DNA of 64,000 nt from Chitinophaga sp. CF418 (GTDB taxonomy: Bacteria > Bacteroidota > Bacteroidia > Chitinophagales > Chitinophagaceae), in assembly GCF_900142925.1 (NCBI RefSeq), contig NZ_FRCN01000003.1, positions 1-64,000 on the forward strand, written 5' to 3'. A program made the position numbers and the translations under genes. Position 1 is the first letter of the stretch. Every line of letters begins with the position of its first letter. Positions 18,195 to 28,222 of this stretch are shown here, one piece after another. The notes under the pieces were generated by a model. The model saw only the letters and a list, made by a program, of their open reading frames with translations. It searched no databases and was not told the DNA's origin.

Positions 18195-18512
18195 TTATCC
18201 AATGTTTTTTCTTTTCCAGGCTGCTATATCAATTAACAAAGGGCACAGGCTTTTTCCAAAATCAGTGAGCGCATACTCTACCCGGGGAGGAAGCTCCTTG
18301 TACTGTTTCCTGCTGATTAAGCCATCAGCTTCAAGCTCTCTCAATTGTTCGGTTAACACCTTTTTTGAAATAGAAGGTACCCTAACCTGAATTTCGCCAA
18401 AACGTCTAGTATTTTTGGAAAGCACATATAAAATTATCAACTTCCATCGCCCTCCAAACAGAGATATCGCTGCTGTAACAGGACAGTCAGCATGGTCTAA
18501 TTTATTTTCCAT
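18195..18512 (-). CDS. HxlR-family transcriptional regulator (second copy)
   Basis: 105 residues: DCPVTAAISLFGGRWKLIIL, RFGEIQVRVPSISKKVLTEQ, LRELEADGLISRKQYKELPP, VEYALTDFGKSLCPLL. This is the same HxlR winged-helix layout as the protein at 14243, with the N-terminal Cys in DCPV. It is divergent from an NmrA-like NAD(P)-binding protein and has its own GGTTACC-type sites in the shared promoter region. It probably represses itself and its neighbour in response to a redox or electrophile signal. Confidence 0.93.
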   Translation of the reverse strand: MENKLDHADCPVTAAISLFGGRWKLIILYVLSKNTRRFGEIQVRVPSISKKVLTEQLRELEADGLISRKQYKELPPRVEYALTDFGKSLCPLLIDIAAWKRKNIG

Positions 18513-18524
18513 TAGTCACTTTTA

Positions 18525-18564
18525 GGTTACCACTTTTTGTTTTGTTACCAAAAGCAAGGGTAAC
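18525..18564. promoter_or_regulatory. Probable operator of second HxlR: GTTACC inverted repeat
   Basis: GGTTACC at 18525-18531 and GTTACC-N9-GGTAAC at 18544-18564 lie between the divergent starts (18512 and 18626). The GTTAC core is shared with the operators of the first HxlR module. Confidence 0.5.
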
Positions 18565-18625
18565 TTTTTCAAATCAATATTTGTTTCTTTACATAACAAA
18601 ACTAATTAATCTTAAAACAAAAAAT

Positions 18626-19492
18626 ATGATTTTAGTAACCGGTGCAACGGGGAATTTAGGTAAAGCCACAATTAATTCATTATTAAACAGGGGTATAGCC
18701 CCAAACGATATTACTGCATTGGTAAGAAATGAAACCAAGGCGGCAGAATTAAAATCAAAAGGACTTCAAATAAAACTTGGCGACTATCAGGATTTTGAGT
18801 CTTTAAAAAGTGCGTTCCAGGGTGTGGACAAGCTGCTGCTTATATCTTCTTCATCAGATATAGGCAAGAGGTTTGAGCAACACAAAAATGCGATCAATGC
18901 AGCCAAGGAAACTGGTGTTGGACATATTATCTATACGAGCTTTGACATGAAAAATTTACAACAAAGTATAATGGGTGAAGATGTACAATATCATGCATAC
19001 ACAGCTGATTATCTAAAACAAATAGCCATTCCTTATACTTTAATGGATAATACCATGTATGCTGACATGATTCCCTTATTATCTGGAAAGGATATATTAA
19101 ATAATGGTATTTCCATTCCTGCCGGGGACGGCAAAACTCCCTTTTTGCCAATAACAGAAATGGCTGAAGCGATAGCTGTAGTACTGACTACTCCAGGCCA
19201 TGAAAACAAAGAATATATCCTCGCTGCAGAAACCGCTTTCTCCTTCGCGGAGATTGCTGACCTGCTATCAGACATTACCGGAAAAACAATAAATTATCAC
19301 CAATCGGAGGCAAGTTCATATATTGCATGGCTTATACAGACCGGTGCTTCTGAGGAAGACGCAGCGTACATTGCAAGGTTCTGTGTGGCGATTGCTAACG
19401 GAGAATTCGATACCAATAAAAGTGATGTGAAACAACTACTAGGCAGGAGTCCGGTCAGTTTAAAAGATTTTTTGCAAAACATATACAGTTAA
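18626..19492 (+). CDS. NmrA-like NAD(P)-binding oxidoreductase (quinone oxidoreductase type)
   Basis: The ATG at 18626 is chosen because MILVTGATGNLGKATI starts directly at the Rossmann beta1-alpha1 motif GATGNLG; the reading frame is open 28 codons further upstream without protein-like sequence. 288 residues. Sequence features (LVRNETKAAELKSKGLQIKL, GVDKLLLISSSSDIGKR) match atypical SDRs of the NmrA/QOR2 group, which bind NAD(P)H and reduce quinones or act as redox sensors. It lacks the classical YxxxK set. It is divergent from HxlR and is the probable target gene. Confidence 0.88.
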   Translation: MILVTGATGNLGKATINSLLNRGIAPNDITALVRNETKAAELKSKGLQIKLGDYQDFESLKSAFQGVDKLLLISSSSDIGKRFEQHKNAINAAKETGVGHIIYTSFDMKNLQQSIMGEDVQYHAYTADYLKQIAIPYTLMDNTMYADMIPLLSGKDILNNGISIPAGDGKTPFLPITEMAEAIAVVLTTPGHENKEYILAAETAFSFAEIADLLSDITGKTINYHQSEASSYIAWLIQTGASEEDAAYIARFCVAIANGEFDTNKSDVKQLLGRSPVSLKDFLQNIYS

Positions 19493-19574
19493 TGGGTAGA
19501 AGAGTAAATCCTATGTGGAAGTTTATACTGAAAAGTTTGGCGTAAAAGGACTAATTACAGGTAAAGAATAAGAA

Positions 19575-19800
19575 GAAGTAACTTAACATTTATCAGGAAC
19601 AATGTAATAAAAAGTCTTTGGACAGTGGGGCATTTCGCCGGTCGGCATCTATAGCAGATCCATCCATCATGACATAGGTGCCTTTAAGTGAGGTGCCATC
19701 TGCCATTGCCCATTCTACACCACTCTCGTAAATAGCATTGTTCGGGCATTCAGTTTTGCATGCGCTGCGATCCGATACATTCATCAGTAATGATCAAATA
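19575..19800 (-). pseudogene. 4Fe-4S ferredoxin, frameshifted remnant
   Basis: Three frames together give a bacterial 2[4Fe-4S]-type ferredoxin: IITDECI in one frame, then SACKTECPNNAIYESGVEWA and NAPLSKDF in the next, then YYIVPDKC before a stop. Normal proteins continue with the second Cys cluster (TECxGF...), which is missing. At least two frameshifts and a 3' truncation make it non-functional. Confidence 0.75.
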
Positions 19801-19823
19801 CTGACACCTTAAAATTGTAACTT

Positions 19824-19933
19824 TTAATAATCAATATGATTTGGTTCGAAAACATTCCAGTTCTGGGCACTAAAAACATCTGCTTTAATGTAATCCAATA
19901 AGAATCAAACTCAAGAAGTTCGATTCTTATTGG
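19824..19933 (+). repeat. tRNA-3'-like dispersed repeat copy R5
   Basis: TTTTAATAATCAATATGAT, TTGGTTCGAAAACATTCCAG and TTCTGGGCACTAAAAAC match the family. The hairpin here is different in sequence: CCAATAAGAATC (19895) pairs with GATTCTTATTGG (ending 19933). Confidence 0.7.
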
Positions 19934-19962
19934 TCGACAAAAGCCAACAAATCTGGCCTTTT

Positions 19963-20847
19963 TTATTTCTTTATAAACTCCTTAACTGCTGCTGCGAATT
20001 CCTCATTTTTCTCATAATAAAGCATATGCCCTCCTTTAATAATCTTCACCTGCTGATGAGGAAATTTGAACAGCTTATAATGATCAGGACCGACATTATG
20101 ATCCGCCGTTCCGGAGATAATTAACACTGGCACATTTACATTCTTCGTTCCCGGAGTGAAGTCCGCAAAATATTCTGGCATTCCCAACGCCTTACTGGCA
20201 AAGGCATTATTACGAGGATATGACTTATCAATAGTATCAAGTTTCTCGATAGTAGATTTATTATCCGATAACATTTTATATTCCAGTTGCGCTTCTCTCA
20301 GTTTGGTTTTAGCTGCGAAAAATGCTGGCATTATTGAATCAGCAGTTATCTGCGAACCAAGCAGCTGATTAATAAAACTTACCTGCGCATTAAGTGAATT
20401 TGGGATATGTAAGGTCACGTCCAATAATATCAAACCTCTTAAATGCGCCCCATACTTCTCCGCATATTTATAAGCAAGCACACCTCCAAACGAATGTGCT
20501 AAAAGATAAATCTTATCTGACCCAGAAAAAGAGCGAATATTCTCAATATCCTCTACCATCCTGTCAATATTATAATTATTGGCGGAAGCGGAGCGACCAG
20601 ATCCTCGCTGGTCATAATAATACATGGTCAGTTGTTTTTCCAATACATTCCCGCCCATTGCTTCAAAAGACAAGCTCCAGGCACCTGGACCACCATGGAC
20701 AAATATGCAGGGAGTGCCCTTGCCGGCAACTTTAAGATAAAGTGCTACACTATCTGATGTAAGGATCGTACTATCATTTAAACAATGTTGTTTTGCAATG
20801 ACCTTGACGCTGAAGATTATTGCAATAATAGATAAAATAAATTTCAT
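19963..20847 (-). CDS. Exported alpha/beta hydrolase (prolyl-iminopeptidase-like)
   Basis: The start at 20847 is chosen because MKFILSIIAIIFSVKVIA is a signal peptide; upstream codons are unlikely. 294 residues. The oxyanion segment HGGPGAWS (51-58), DQRGSGRS, nucleophile elbow LAHSFGG (Ser119), acid region ISGTADHNV and the terminal GGHMLYYEK (His) complete the triad. Peptidase S33-like hydrolases act on proline peptides or small esters; the substrate is unknown. It is the only gene between repeats R5 and R6. Confidence 0.88.
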   Translation of the reverse strand: MKFILSIIAIIFSVKVIAKQHCLNDSTILTSDSVALYLKVAGKGTPCIFVHGGPGAWSLSFEAMGGNVLEKQLTMYYYDQRGSGRSASANNYNIDRMVEDIENIRSFSGSDKIYLLAHSFGGVLAYKYAEKYGAHLRGLILLDVTLHIPNSLNAQVSFINQLLGSQITADSIMPAFFAAKTKLREAQLEYKMLSDNKSTIEKLDTIDKSYPRNNAFASKALGMPEYFADFTPGTKNVNVPVLIISGTADHNVGPDHYKLFKFPHQQVKIIKGGHMLYYEKNEEFAAAVKEFIKK

Positions 20848-20984
20848 AAGTAATGGTTTAAGTGGGTGCAAAAATAAAGGTACACCGAAAAGTTGTCGAT
20901 AAAAAGCATAATACAATCCTACACAATAAGCACTAATGTAAGAATGATTCAACAGTTAGAATCACCGTACATCAACCTAACGTT

Positions 20985-21077
20985 TTAATAATCAGTGCCA
21001 ATTGGTTCGATTCTTTACCACTATTGACCAAACAAGCAAAACCCGCTCTTAGAGCAGGTTTTGCTTGTTTGGTCAAT
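20985..21077 (+). repeat. tRNA-3'-like dispersed repeat copy R6 with very long hairpin
   Basis: TTTTAATAATCAGTGCC, ATTGGTTCGATTCTTTACCA and CTATTGACC match the family, but GGGCAC is replaced and the hairpin is extended: about 25 bp from TTGACCAAACAAGC to GCTTGTTTGGTCAA, with one mismatch and a 3-nt loop. The gap to 21281 holds nothing else of note. Confidence 0.65.
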
Positions 21078-21281
21078 TCTACTTAGTGCATAACTATCTC
21101 TTATTCAGCCTATAACTAATTCGATTCCTTAAGTAGCAGATCTCGTTGTTTCCCCCTAAAACACCTGGCAATCATTTTACACCATATTATTTGTATTTGC
21201 GAAAAAATATGCGTCTATTTAAATGAATATCAAAATCACTTCATGAAGTACCATTTATTAATTTTTAACTCAAACAATTCT

Positions 21282-22496
21282 ATGAGGCCATTTTTCTGCT
21301 CTGTTATTTTCTTATTAATGTCTGTTTGTGTCAATGCGCAGGAAAATAGCCCCTTTACTACAGGATTCGAGGAAACGATTCCTTCAAAGATCTTTGGACA
21401 GGAACGTAAAGTTTGGATACATATTCCTAATAGCAACGGGGGAAATAAAATTAAAGACAGAGGACATTATCCTGTGATTTATTTATTGGATGGAAGTGAA
21501 AATTTCAACACCGTTGTAAGTATTACCGAGCATATGACAGAATCAAGCCTTTGTCCGCCGATGATTGTGGTTGGAATCCTGCAGTCAAACAGAGTAAGCG
21601 AATTAACAACTGGTACCGATGAAGAATTACCTGGAGTTGTTGGCAGTGGTGAAAAGTTCATGTCTTTCATCGAAAAAGAACTTATTCCATATATCGATGC
21701 GACTTATCCAACCACGACTTATAAAACATTTATTGGTCATTCCCTTGGAGGCTTGACCGTCATAAACACGTTCCTGCATCAACCGAATTTATTTAATTCT
21801 TATGTTTCTCTTGAGGGATCTTTTTGGTGGGATAATCAAAAAATTGTGAAAGAAGCAAAAGCGATTTTACCTACTCAAAATTATAAAGGAAAAACATTGT
21901 TTATCGCCATAGCCAATCGTATGGAAAGAGGAGTAGACACGCTGAGTGTTCAAAAAGATACAAGCAATTCTACGGAACTTATTCGTACCAATTTAGAATT
22001 TATTAAAGATCTTTCTAAAAATAAAAAGAATCTATTGCGTTTCAAATACAAGTATTACGAAGATGACAATCATCCTTCCGTGAGATTAATCGGAGAATAT
22101 GATGCGCTTCGATTTATTTTTGATTTCTATAAGCTTAAAATTTACGAGAGCGAATTAAAAGATCCTAACTTTAAATTAGATTCAATACTGGTCGCACATT
22201 ACAAGAAAGTTTCTGATCAATTGGGATATGTTGTTAGCCCAGGTGAAAGTCAGGTTAATAATCTTGGATACCAAATGTTGGGCACTAAGCAATTTGCAAA
22301 GGCGGAAACTTTATTTAAGCTCAATATAGCCAATAACCCTAACAGTGGCAATTGCTACGATTCACTTGGTGATTTGTACGTTGAAACCGGCAATAAAACG
22401 AAAGCTATCGAGAATTTCAGAAAAGCTTTAACGCTGAAAGAAATTCCCGAAACCAAAGATAAATTGGAGAAGTTGTTGAATGAGAAGGAAAAGTGA
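21282..22496 (+). CDS. Secreted esterase (Fes/IroE-like) with C-terminal TPR-like repeat
   Basis: The start M14 (21282) is preferred because MRPFFCSVIFLLMSVCVNAQ is a signal peptide; an ATG at 21243 is the alternative. The esterase fold covers about residues 25-270: KVWIHIPNSN, YPVIYLLDGSENF, nucleophile GHSLGG and DDNHPSV near the His. The C-terminal 80 residues contain two TPR-like helices (AKAETLFKLNIANNPNSGNC, AIENFRKALTLKE). The layout is common among Bacteroidota alpha/beta esterases related to enterochelin hydrolases; the substrate is unknown. It sits alone between R6 and R7. Confidence 0.87.
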   Translation: MRPFFCSVIFLLMSVCVNAQENSPFTTGFEETIPSKIFGQERKVWIHIPNSNGGNKIKDRGHYPVIYLLDGSENFNTVVSITEHMTESSLCPPMIVVGILQSNRVSELTTGTDEELPGVVGSGEKFMSFIEKELIPYIDATYPTTTYKTFIGHSLGGLTVINTFLHQPNLFNSYVSLEGSFWWDNQKIVKEAKAILPTQNYKGKTLFIAIANRMERGVDTLSVQKDTSNSTELIRTNLEFIKDLSKNKKNLLRFKYKYYEDDNHPSVRLIGEYDALRFIFDFYKLKIYESELKDPNFKLDSILVAHYKKVSDQLGYVVSPGESQVNNLGYQMLGTKQFAKAETLFKLNIANNPNSGNCYDSLGDLYVETGNKTKAIENFRKALTLKEIPETKDKLEKLLNEKEK

Positions 22497-22549
22497 TTTA
22501 ATAAAAAAAACAATTAAAAGTTGAGCTTAAAAAACACGCTCTGCAACTT

Positions 22550-22692
22550 ATTAATAATCAACAACATTTGGTTCGATAATCTACCAGTTCTGGGCACGAA
22601 AAACAGAAAACCCGCTCTACGAGCAGGTTTTCTGTTTTTGTATATTACAGTCGTTTTATAAGTCGTTTATAATCAGATCCAATAGGTTCGAT
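22550..22692 (+). repeat. tRNA-3'-like dispersed repeat copy R7 with hairpin and second motif
   Basis: TTAATAATCAACAACATTTG, GTTCGATAATCTACCAGTTC and TGGGCACGAAAAAC are followed by the hairpin GAAAACCCGCTCTACGAGC..GGTTTTC (to 22640). A second segment, TTTATAATCAGATCC..GGTTCGATCC, at about 22665-22692 mirrors those after R1 and R8. Confidence 0.7.
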
Positions 22693-22764
22693 CCAGATTT
22701 GTCTTCACTTTTCCATCCACTATATAAAATACCGGGCTTTCATTCGACTATTACGTGAAATAAC

Positions 22765-23110
22765 TCAAGCATCTATGTCATCCTTTAAGGTGAGCATTCC
22801 ATAATCAATTAGCTTATAACCGCTAAAGGAGGCCTTCAATTTCGCATCTAGATCTTTTATCATGGAATATTGTCCAAACTGAGACACAGGCTCTCTGAGG
22901 TTAAAGAAATACATAGGGTTATCCCATGTTGCATATTCACGATTTATTTACTCAGCAACCACCTTTGTGAGGGGCACGTTTATAAATTATTTTACTATCT
23001 CGTTCTACATAGTCGCCCGATACTATTGGATATGAATACTTGGGGGCGTACGATACACTATGGCTTCTTATAATTATTTTGTCGTTAACTTTCAGGCTAT
23101 GCAATTGCTG
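22765..23110 (-). pseudogene. Unidentified decayed gene remnant
   Basis: Two frames carry protein-like sequence: an upstream piece with KVNDKIIIRSHSVSYAPKYS and YPIVSGDYVERDSK ending at 22952, and a downstream piece with REYATWDNPMYFFNLREPVS and LIDYGMLTLKDD ending at 22765. They are one frame apart, so the gene is frameshifted, and no start is seen. I do not recognise the family. The plus-strand ORF over it is a shadow. From 23110 to 23367 there is nothing. Confidence 0.45.
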
Positions 23111-23340
23111 AAATTCATTAGACTTTTCAAGGAACCGGAAACTGGTACCAAAACAATTTAAGCCGCTAACCTAAAATGGAGTGAAACTCATATTTTAGGT
23201 AAAAAAATAAGCCATTGGCGACAGGTCCCGGGAATAGTTTGTAAGCCAGTTTTAAAGAACCGGAAAATACCCTATTATTGTTGGGTAAAATGAATACCTG
23301 CCATTGTTGTTAATGCACATCTGTATCAACGAAATACTAA

Positions 23341-25284
<1,944 letters not shown>

Positions 25285-25343
25285 TGATATTTCAAAGCGA
25301 ATGGGAAAATTACATCAGCTTAAATAAGCTATATAACCTGCAG

Positions 25344-25485
25344 ATAATAAATATCAATTGGTTCGTAAACTTACCCCTACTGGGCACAAAAATAGCAAAC
25401 CCGCTCTCGTAGCGGGTTTGCTATTTTTGCATCTTTCACTTTTCACTATAACTCTTTCATAATCAGCATTAAGCGGGTTCGATTC
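25344..25485 (+). repeat. tRNA-3'-like dispersed repeat copy R8 with hairpin and second motif
   Basis: CAGATAATAAATATCAATTG, GTTCGTAAACTTACCCCTAC and TGGGCACAAAAATAGC are followed by the near-perfect hairpin GCAAACCCGCTCTCGTAGCG..TTTGC. The second segment, CATAATCAGC..GCGGGTTCGATTCCCGAC (about 25451-25483), has a proper T-arm CGGG/CCCG around TTCGATT. Confidence 0.72.
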
Positions 25486-25608
25486 CCGACTTGTTGATAT
25501 TTTCTACGGGTTGACAATAAACTAAATCATAGATAACAGATATTCTTAAATCATACTTCTTCTGTCATTGAAGAAGACACGCTGGCTGGATAAATAAAGC
25601 GTGATCAG

Positions 25609-25905
25609 TCATTGCGTTTGCAAGTGCAGTATAGTTGAAACAATTTCGTTAAATGCATTAAACCAACCGATACCTTTTTGATCAGCGTATTGCTGTACTT
25701 GCCCAGGCCATCCCGGATTGCTCTTGGTTATTCGATGTTCGGTTTTAAGCCATTCAGATACTTGTTCACTGATGTTGACTTCTCCTCCCGACCCAGTTTC
25801 AAACCCCGTGATAAATGCAACTACTTGTTCTTTCTCTAACTGATAAACATACATTAAGGGTCTTTTAAGAAAGTGAATTATAATCTCCTTGTGTTCAGAT
25901 TTCAT
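25609..25905 (-). CDS. Small hypothetical protein, immunity-like
   Basis: The start at 25905 (MKSEHKEIIIHFLKRPLMYV) is preferred; the 16 codons before it derive from an IS1182 transposase (MRMKNNHIRN). 98 residues, acidic and soluble, with a compact mixed composition (QVVAFITGFETGSGGEVNIS, GIGWFNAFNEIVSTILH). Size and composition resemble small immunity or SMI-like proteins, but no motif proves it. The IS remnant has fused to its 5' end, so its native promoter may be lost. Confidence 0.55.
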   Translation of the reverse strand: MKSEHKEIIIHFLKRPLMYVYQLEKEQVVAFITGFETGSGGEVNISEQVSEWLKTEHRITKSNPGWPGQVQQYADQKGIGWFNAFNEIVSTILHLQTQ

Positions 25906-26775
25906 TGAACTATAACTTATATTGTTTCTTATGTGATTATTCTTCATCCTCATAGCACTGGCATCTTTGTCCGTCCTGTTATATCCACTGCGTTTGCCTC
26001 CATTGATAATCTACGTTTCATACTTTTCTATCTTGCTATCCGCTTCATATAGCTTTTTCTTTAAGGTTGCGGCCTTACGTTTGATCCGTTTGGAAGTAGC
26101 TATTTCCAGGTGCTTGTTCAATCGCTTTATCTGGGCGCTTATAGCTTTGGTTACTGTAGAGTTAGCGCCTGTCTCAGCTAAGTCATACTTACCACACTGA
26201 CGATCTTCTTCGATATTAAGCTGATCTATTTCCTTAAACAGCGTCTTACATTTCTGTTCCGTTGATGCCTTATAACGTTCTGCATTCTTTTTCCATACTA
26301 TTTTATGTTGTTTTGCATCGGCACGAAACGTACTGCCATCCCAAAAATAATTTTCCATTTTAATATAACTATGGGCCATCAGAAACTCCAGCATCTCCCT
26401 AAATAAGACTTCTATTACTTCTTTGGCCTTACTGCTACGAAAGTTGTTAATTGTACGAAAGTCGAGACGGCTCATCCCGCTTAACCACATAAAGTGGATA
26501 TCCTTGCTTAGCGCCTGCGCTATTTTGCGGCCTGTATAAATTTTAACACTATAAGCATATAAGAGCACCTTCAATAACATCCGAGGATGATACGCTGTTG
26601 TTCCTCCGCCTAAATATAGATCGATCAGATCGGTAAGATCCATAGACTCTACTACCTCATTCACTACGCGAACCAAGTGCTTTCCTCCGATTAACTCATC
26701 TAGTGAAGGAGGAAGTAATAAACCTTGTTGGGGACTATATGATTTAAATTTCCGAGAAGTGCTTATTTTTGCCAT
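25906..26775 (-). pseudogene. IS1182 transposase, in-frame stop and 3' truncation
   Basis: The start MAKISTSRKFKSYSPQQGLL at 26775 matches IS1182-type transposases (DUF772 region LDELIGGKHLVRVVNEVVES, then WDGSTFRADA). The frame reaches KIEKYET, meets a TAG at 26011-26013, and then continues in the same frame with IINGGKRSGYNRTDKDASAM and RMKNNHIRN, the normal DDE-region sequence. So there is a nonsense mutation plus loss of the last third (family length about 450-550 residues). It is inactive. Confidence 0.85.
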
Positions 26776-26890
26776 AGTATTTTTGATGTGGTAATTAAAA
26801 ATACCAATCGGCCCTCTTTCTGCAAAGAAAAGGGCCGACCTTTTTGAGATCTGCCCTATTTCTTCGAACCTGACCTTTTTGGTCAGCCCC
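25906..26890 (-). mobile_element. IS1182-family insertion sequence remnant
   Basis: The right end is near 26890, where GGCTGACC / GGTCAGCC inverted sequence (CTGACCTTTTTGGTCAGCC) marks the probable IS terminus. The transposase starts at 26775. The left part of the IS, including the transposase C-terminus and the other terminal repeat, is missing; its sequence stops at HIRN (about 25906) where the next gene begins. Confidence 0.8.
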
Positions 26891-27008
26891 ATTTTTATTC
26901 AATTTTCATTTATTACATAATATGTTAACCATCAACTTACCCAAGTTCGATTCCAGCTCTGCCATAACCTTAAATTCCATAACACTTATTCCTCTTTTAT
27001 ATTTATTT

Positions 27009-27076
27009 GGGTATTTATGGATAAAATTATGGATAACTTACAATTATATGGGTATTTTTGGGTAATTTTATGGATA
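27009..27076. promoter_or_regulatory. 27-bp direct repeats over Fic gene start (possible autoregulatory operator)
   Basis: GGGTATTTATGG..TTATGGATA at 27009-27035 recurs at 27050-27076 with 23 of 27 identities, 41 bp apart (about four helical turns). The likely ATG of the Fic gene (27070) lies inside the second copy, so a bound protein would block initiation. The Fic protein carries a C-terminal winged helix, so self-regulation is plausible. Confidence 0.5.
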
Positions 27077-28122
27077 TGATAAATTCCGCAACATTAAATA
27101 TTACTCCAGAAATCCTTTCACTTATTGCTGAAATTGATGAGTTTAAAGGTGCCTGGCGCGCTTTAGGACAGCTTGCCCCCGAACAGCTATCTTCTCTCAA
27201 AAAAGTCGCTACCATCGAAAGTATCGGATCATCCACTCGTATTGAAGGAAGTAAGCTTACCGACAAACAAGTAGAGGAGTTATTATTCAATCTTGAAATA
27301 CAGAAGTTCACAACAAGAGATGAACAGGAGGTAGCAGGGTACTCTACCGTAATGAATCTGCTCTTTCAGAATTATGCTGAAATCCCGCTGTCTGAAAATT
27401 ATATTCAGCAATTACATTCCCTCTTATTAAAACATAGCGATAAAGATTATTGGCACCGGGGTAGTTATAAAAAGTCTCCAAATCATGTAGAAGCATTTGA
27501 CAGCACAGGTAAATCTCTCGGGGTTGTATTTGAAACAGCAAGTCCTTTTGAAACACCGATACGGATGCAGGACTTAATAGAATGGGCAACACATGCATAT
27601 GCAATTAAGGACCTACATCCTCTACTGATAACGGCCATGGTAATAGTTGAATTTCTTGCGATACATCCATTCCAGGATGGAAACGGAAGGCTTTCCCGAA
27701 TACTAACCACCTTTCTGCTGTTAAAAGCAGGTTATCAATATGTACCTTATAGTTCTCTTGAATCTGTGATCGAACAAAGCAAGGAAGGGTATTATCTTGC
27801 TTTACGTCAAACTCAGGGAACATTAAAAAGCGAAAGCCCTAATTGGCACCCATGGATTTTGTTTTTCCTCCGCGCTTTACAGCAACAAAAAAGGAGACTG
27901 GAGGTAAAAGTTGAAAAAGAAAACCTCCTTTTAATGCAACTACCAGAATTATCCCTTCAAATCTTACAATTTATACAATCAAGAGGAAAAGCAACTATCG
28001 GTGATATTGTAACTGTAACAAACGCAAATCGTAATACCATTAAAAAACATTTAGAGAACCTGGTTACTACCCAAAGACTTCACAAGAATGGAATTGGAAA
28101 AGGTACCTGGTACACAATTTAA
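27070..28122 (+). CDS. Fic-family AMP-transferase-like protein with C-terminal winged helix
   Basis: The ATG at 27070 is preferred over an upstream TTG at 27058. 350 residues. An N-terminal Fic_N region carries an inhibitory-helix motif S-x3-E-G in GSSTRIEGSK. The Fic motif HPFQDGNGRLSR starts at His199 and is complete, so the protein should be able to transfer AMP (or another nucleotide) to hydroxyl side chains. The C-terminus (IGDIVTVTNANRNTIKKHL) is a winged helix. This is the common class II Fic architecture, seen in stand-alone regulators and in conflict islands. A helicase operon follows 100 bp downstream on the same strand. Confidence 0.93.
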   Translation: MDMINSATLNITPEILSLIAEIDEFKGAWRALGQLAPEQLSSLKKVATIESIGSSTRIEGSKLTDKQVEELLFNLEIQKFTTRDEQEVAGYSTVMNLLFQNYAEIPLSENYIQQLHSLLLKHSDKDYWHRGSYKKSPNHVEAFDSTGKSLGVVFETASPFETPIRMQDLIEWATHAYAIKDLHPLLITAMVIVEFLAIHPFQDGNGRLSRILTTFLLLKAGYQYVPYSSLESVIEQSKEGYYLALRQTQGTLKSESPNWHPWILFFLRALQQQKRRLEVKVEKENLLLMQLPELSLQILQFIQSRGKATIGDIVTVTNANRNTIKKHLENLVTTQRLHKNGIGKGTWYTI

Positions 28123-28222
28123 CTCATATTATGTGAGCTATTAATAGGTGAATAAGATAGCCTTATGATTTTTTCACATCCTGTCCTTTTTCTTTTAAAC
28201 CAACTCTATAAACCGATCTAAT

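Noticed and set aside
22870..23073. Plus-strand 67-codon ORF
   Set aside because: The opposite strand here carries protein-like remnant sequence, and this ORF is Cys/Leu/His-rich chance sequence.
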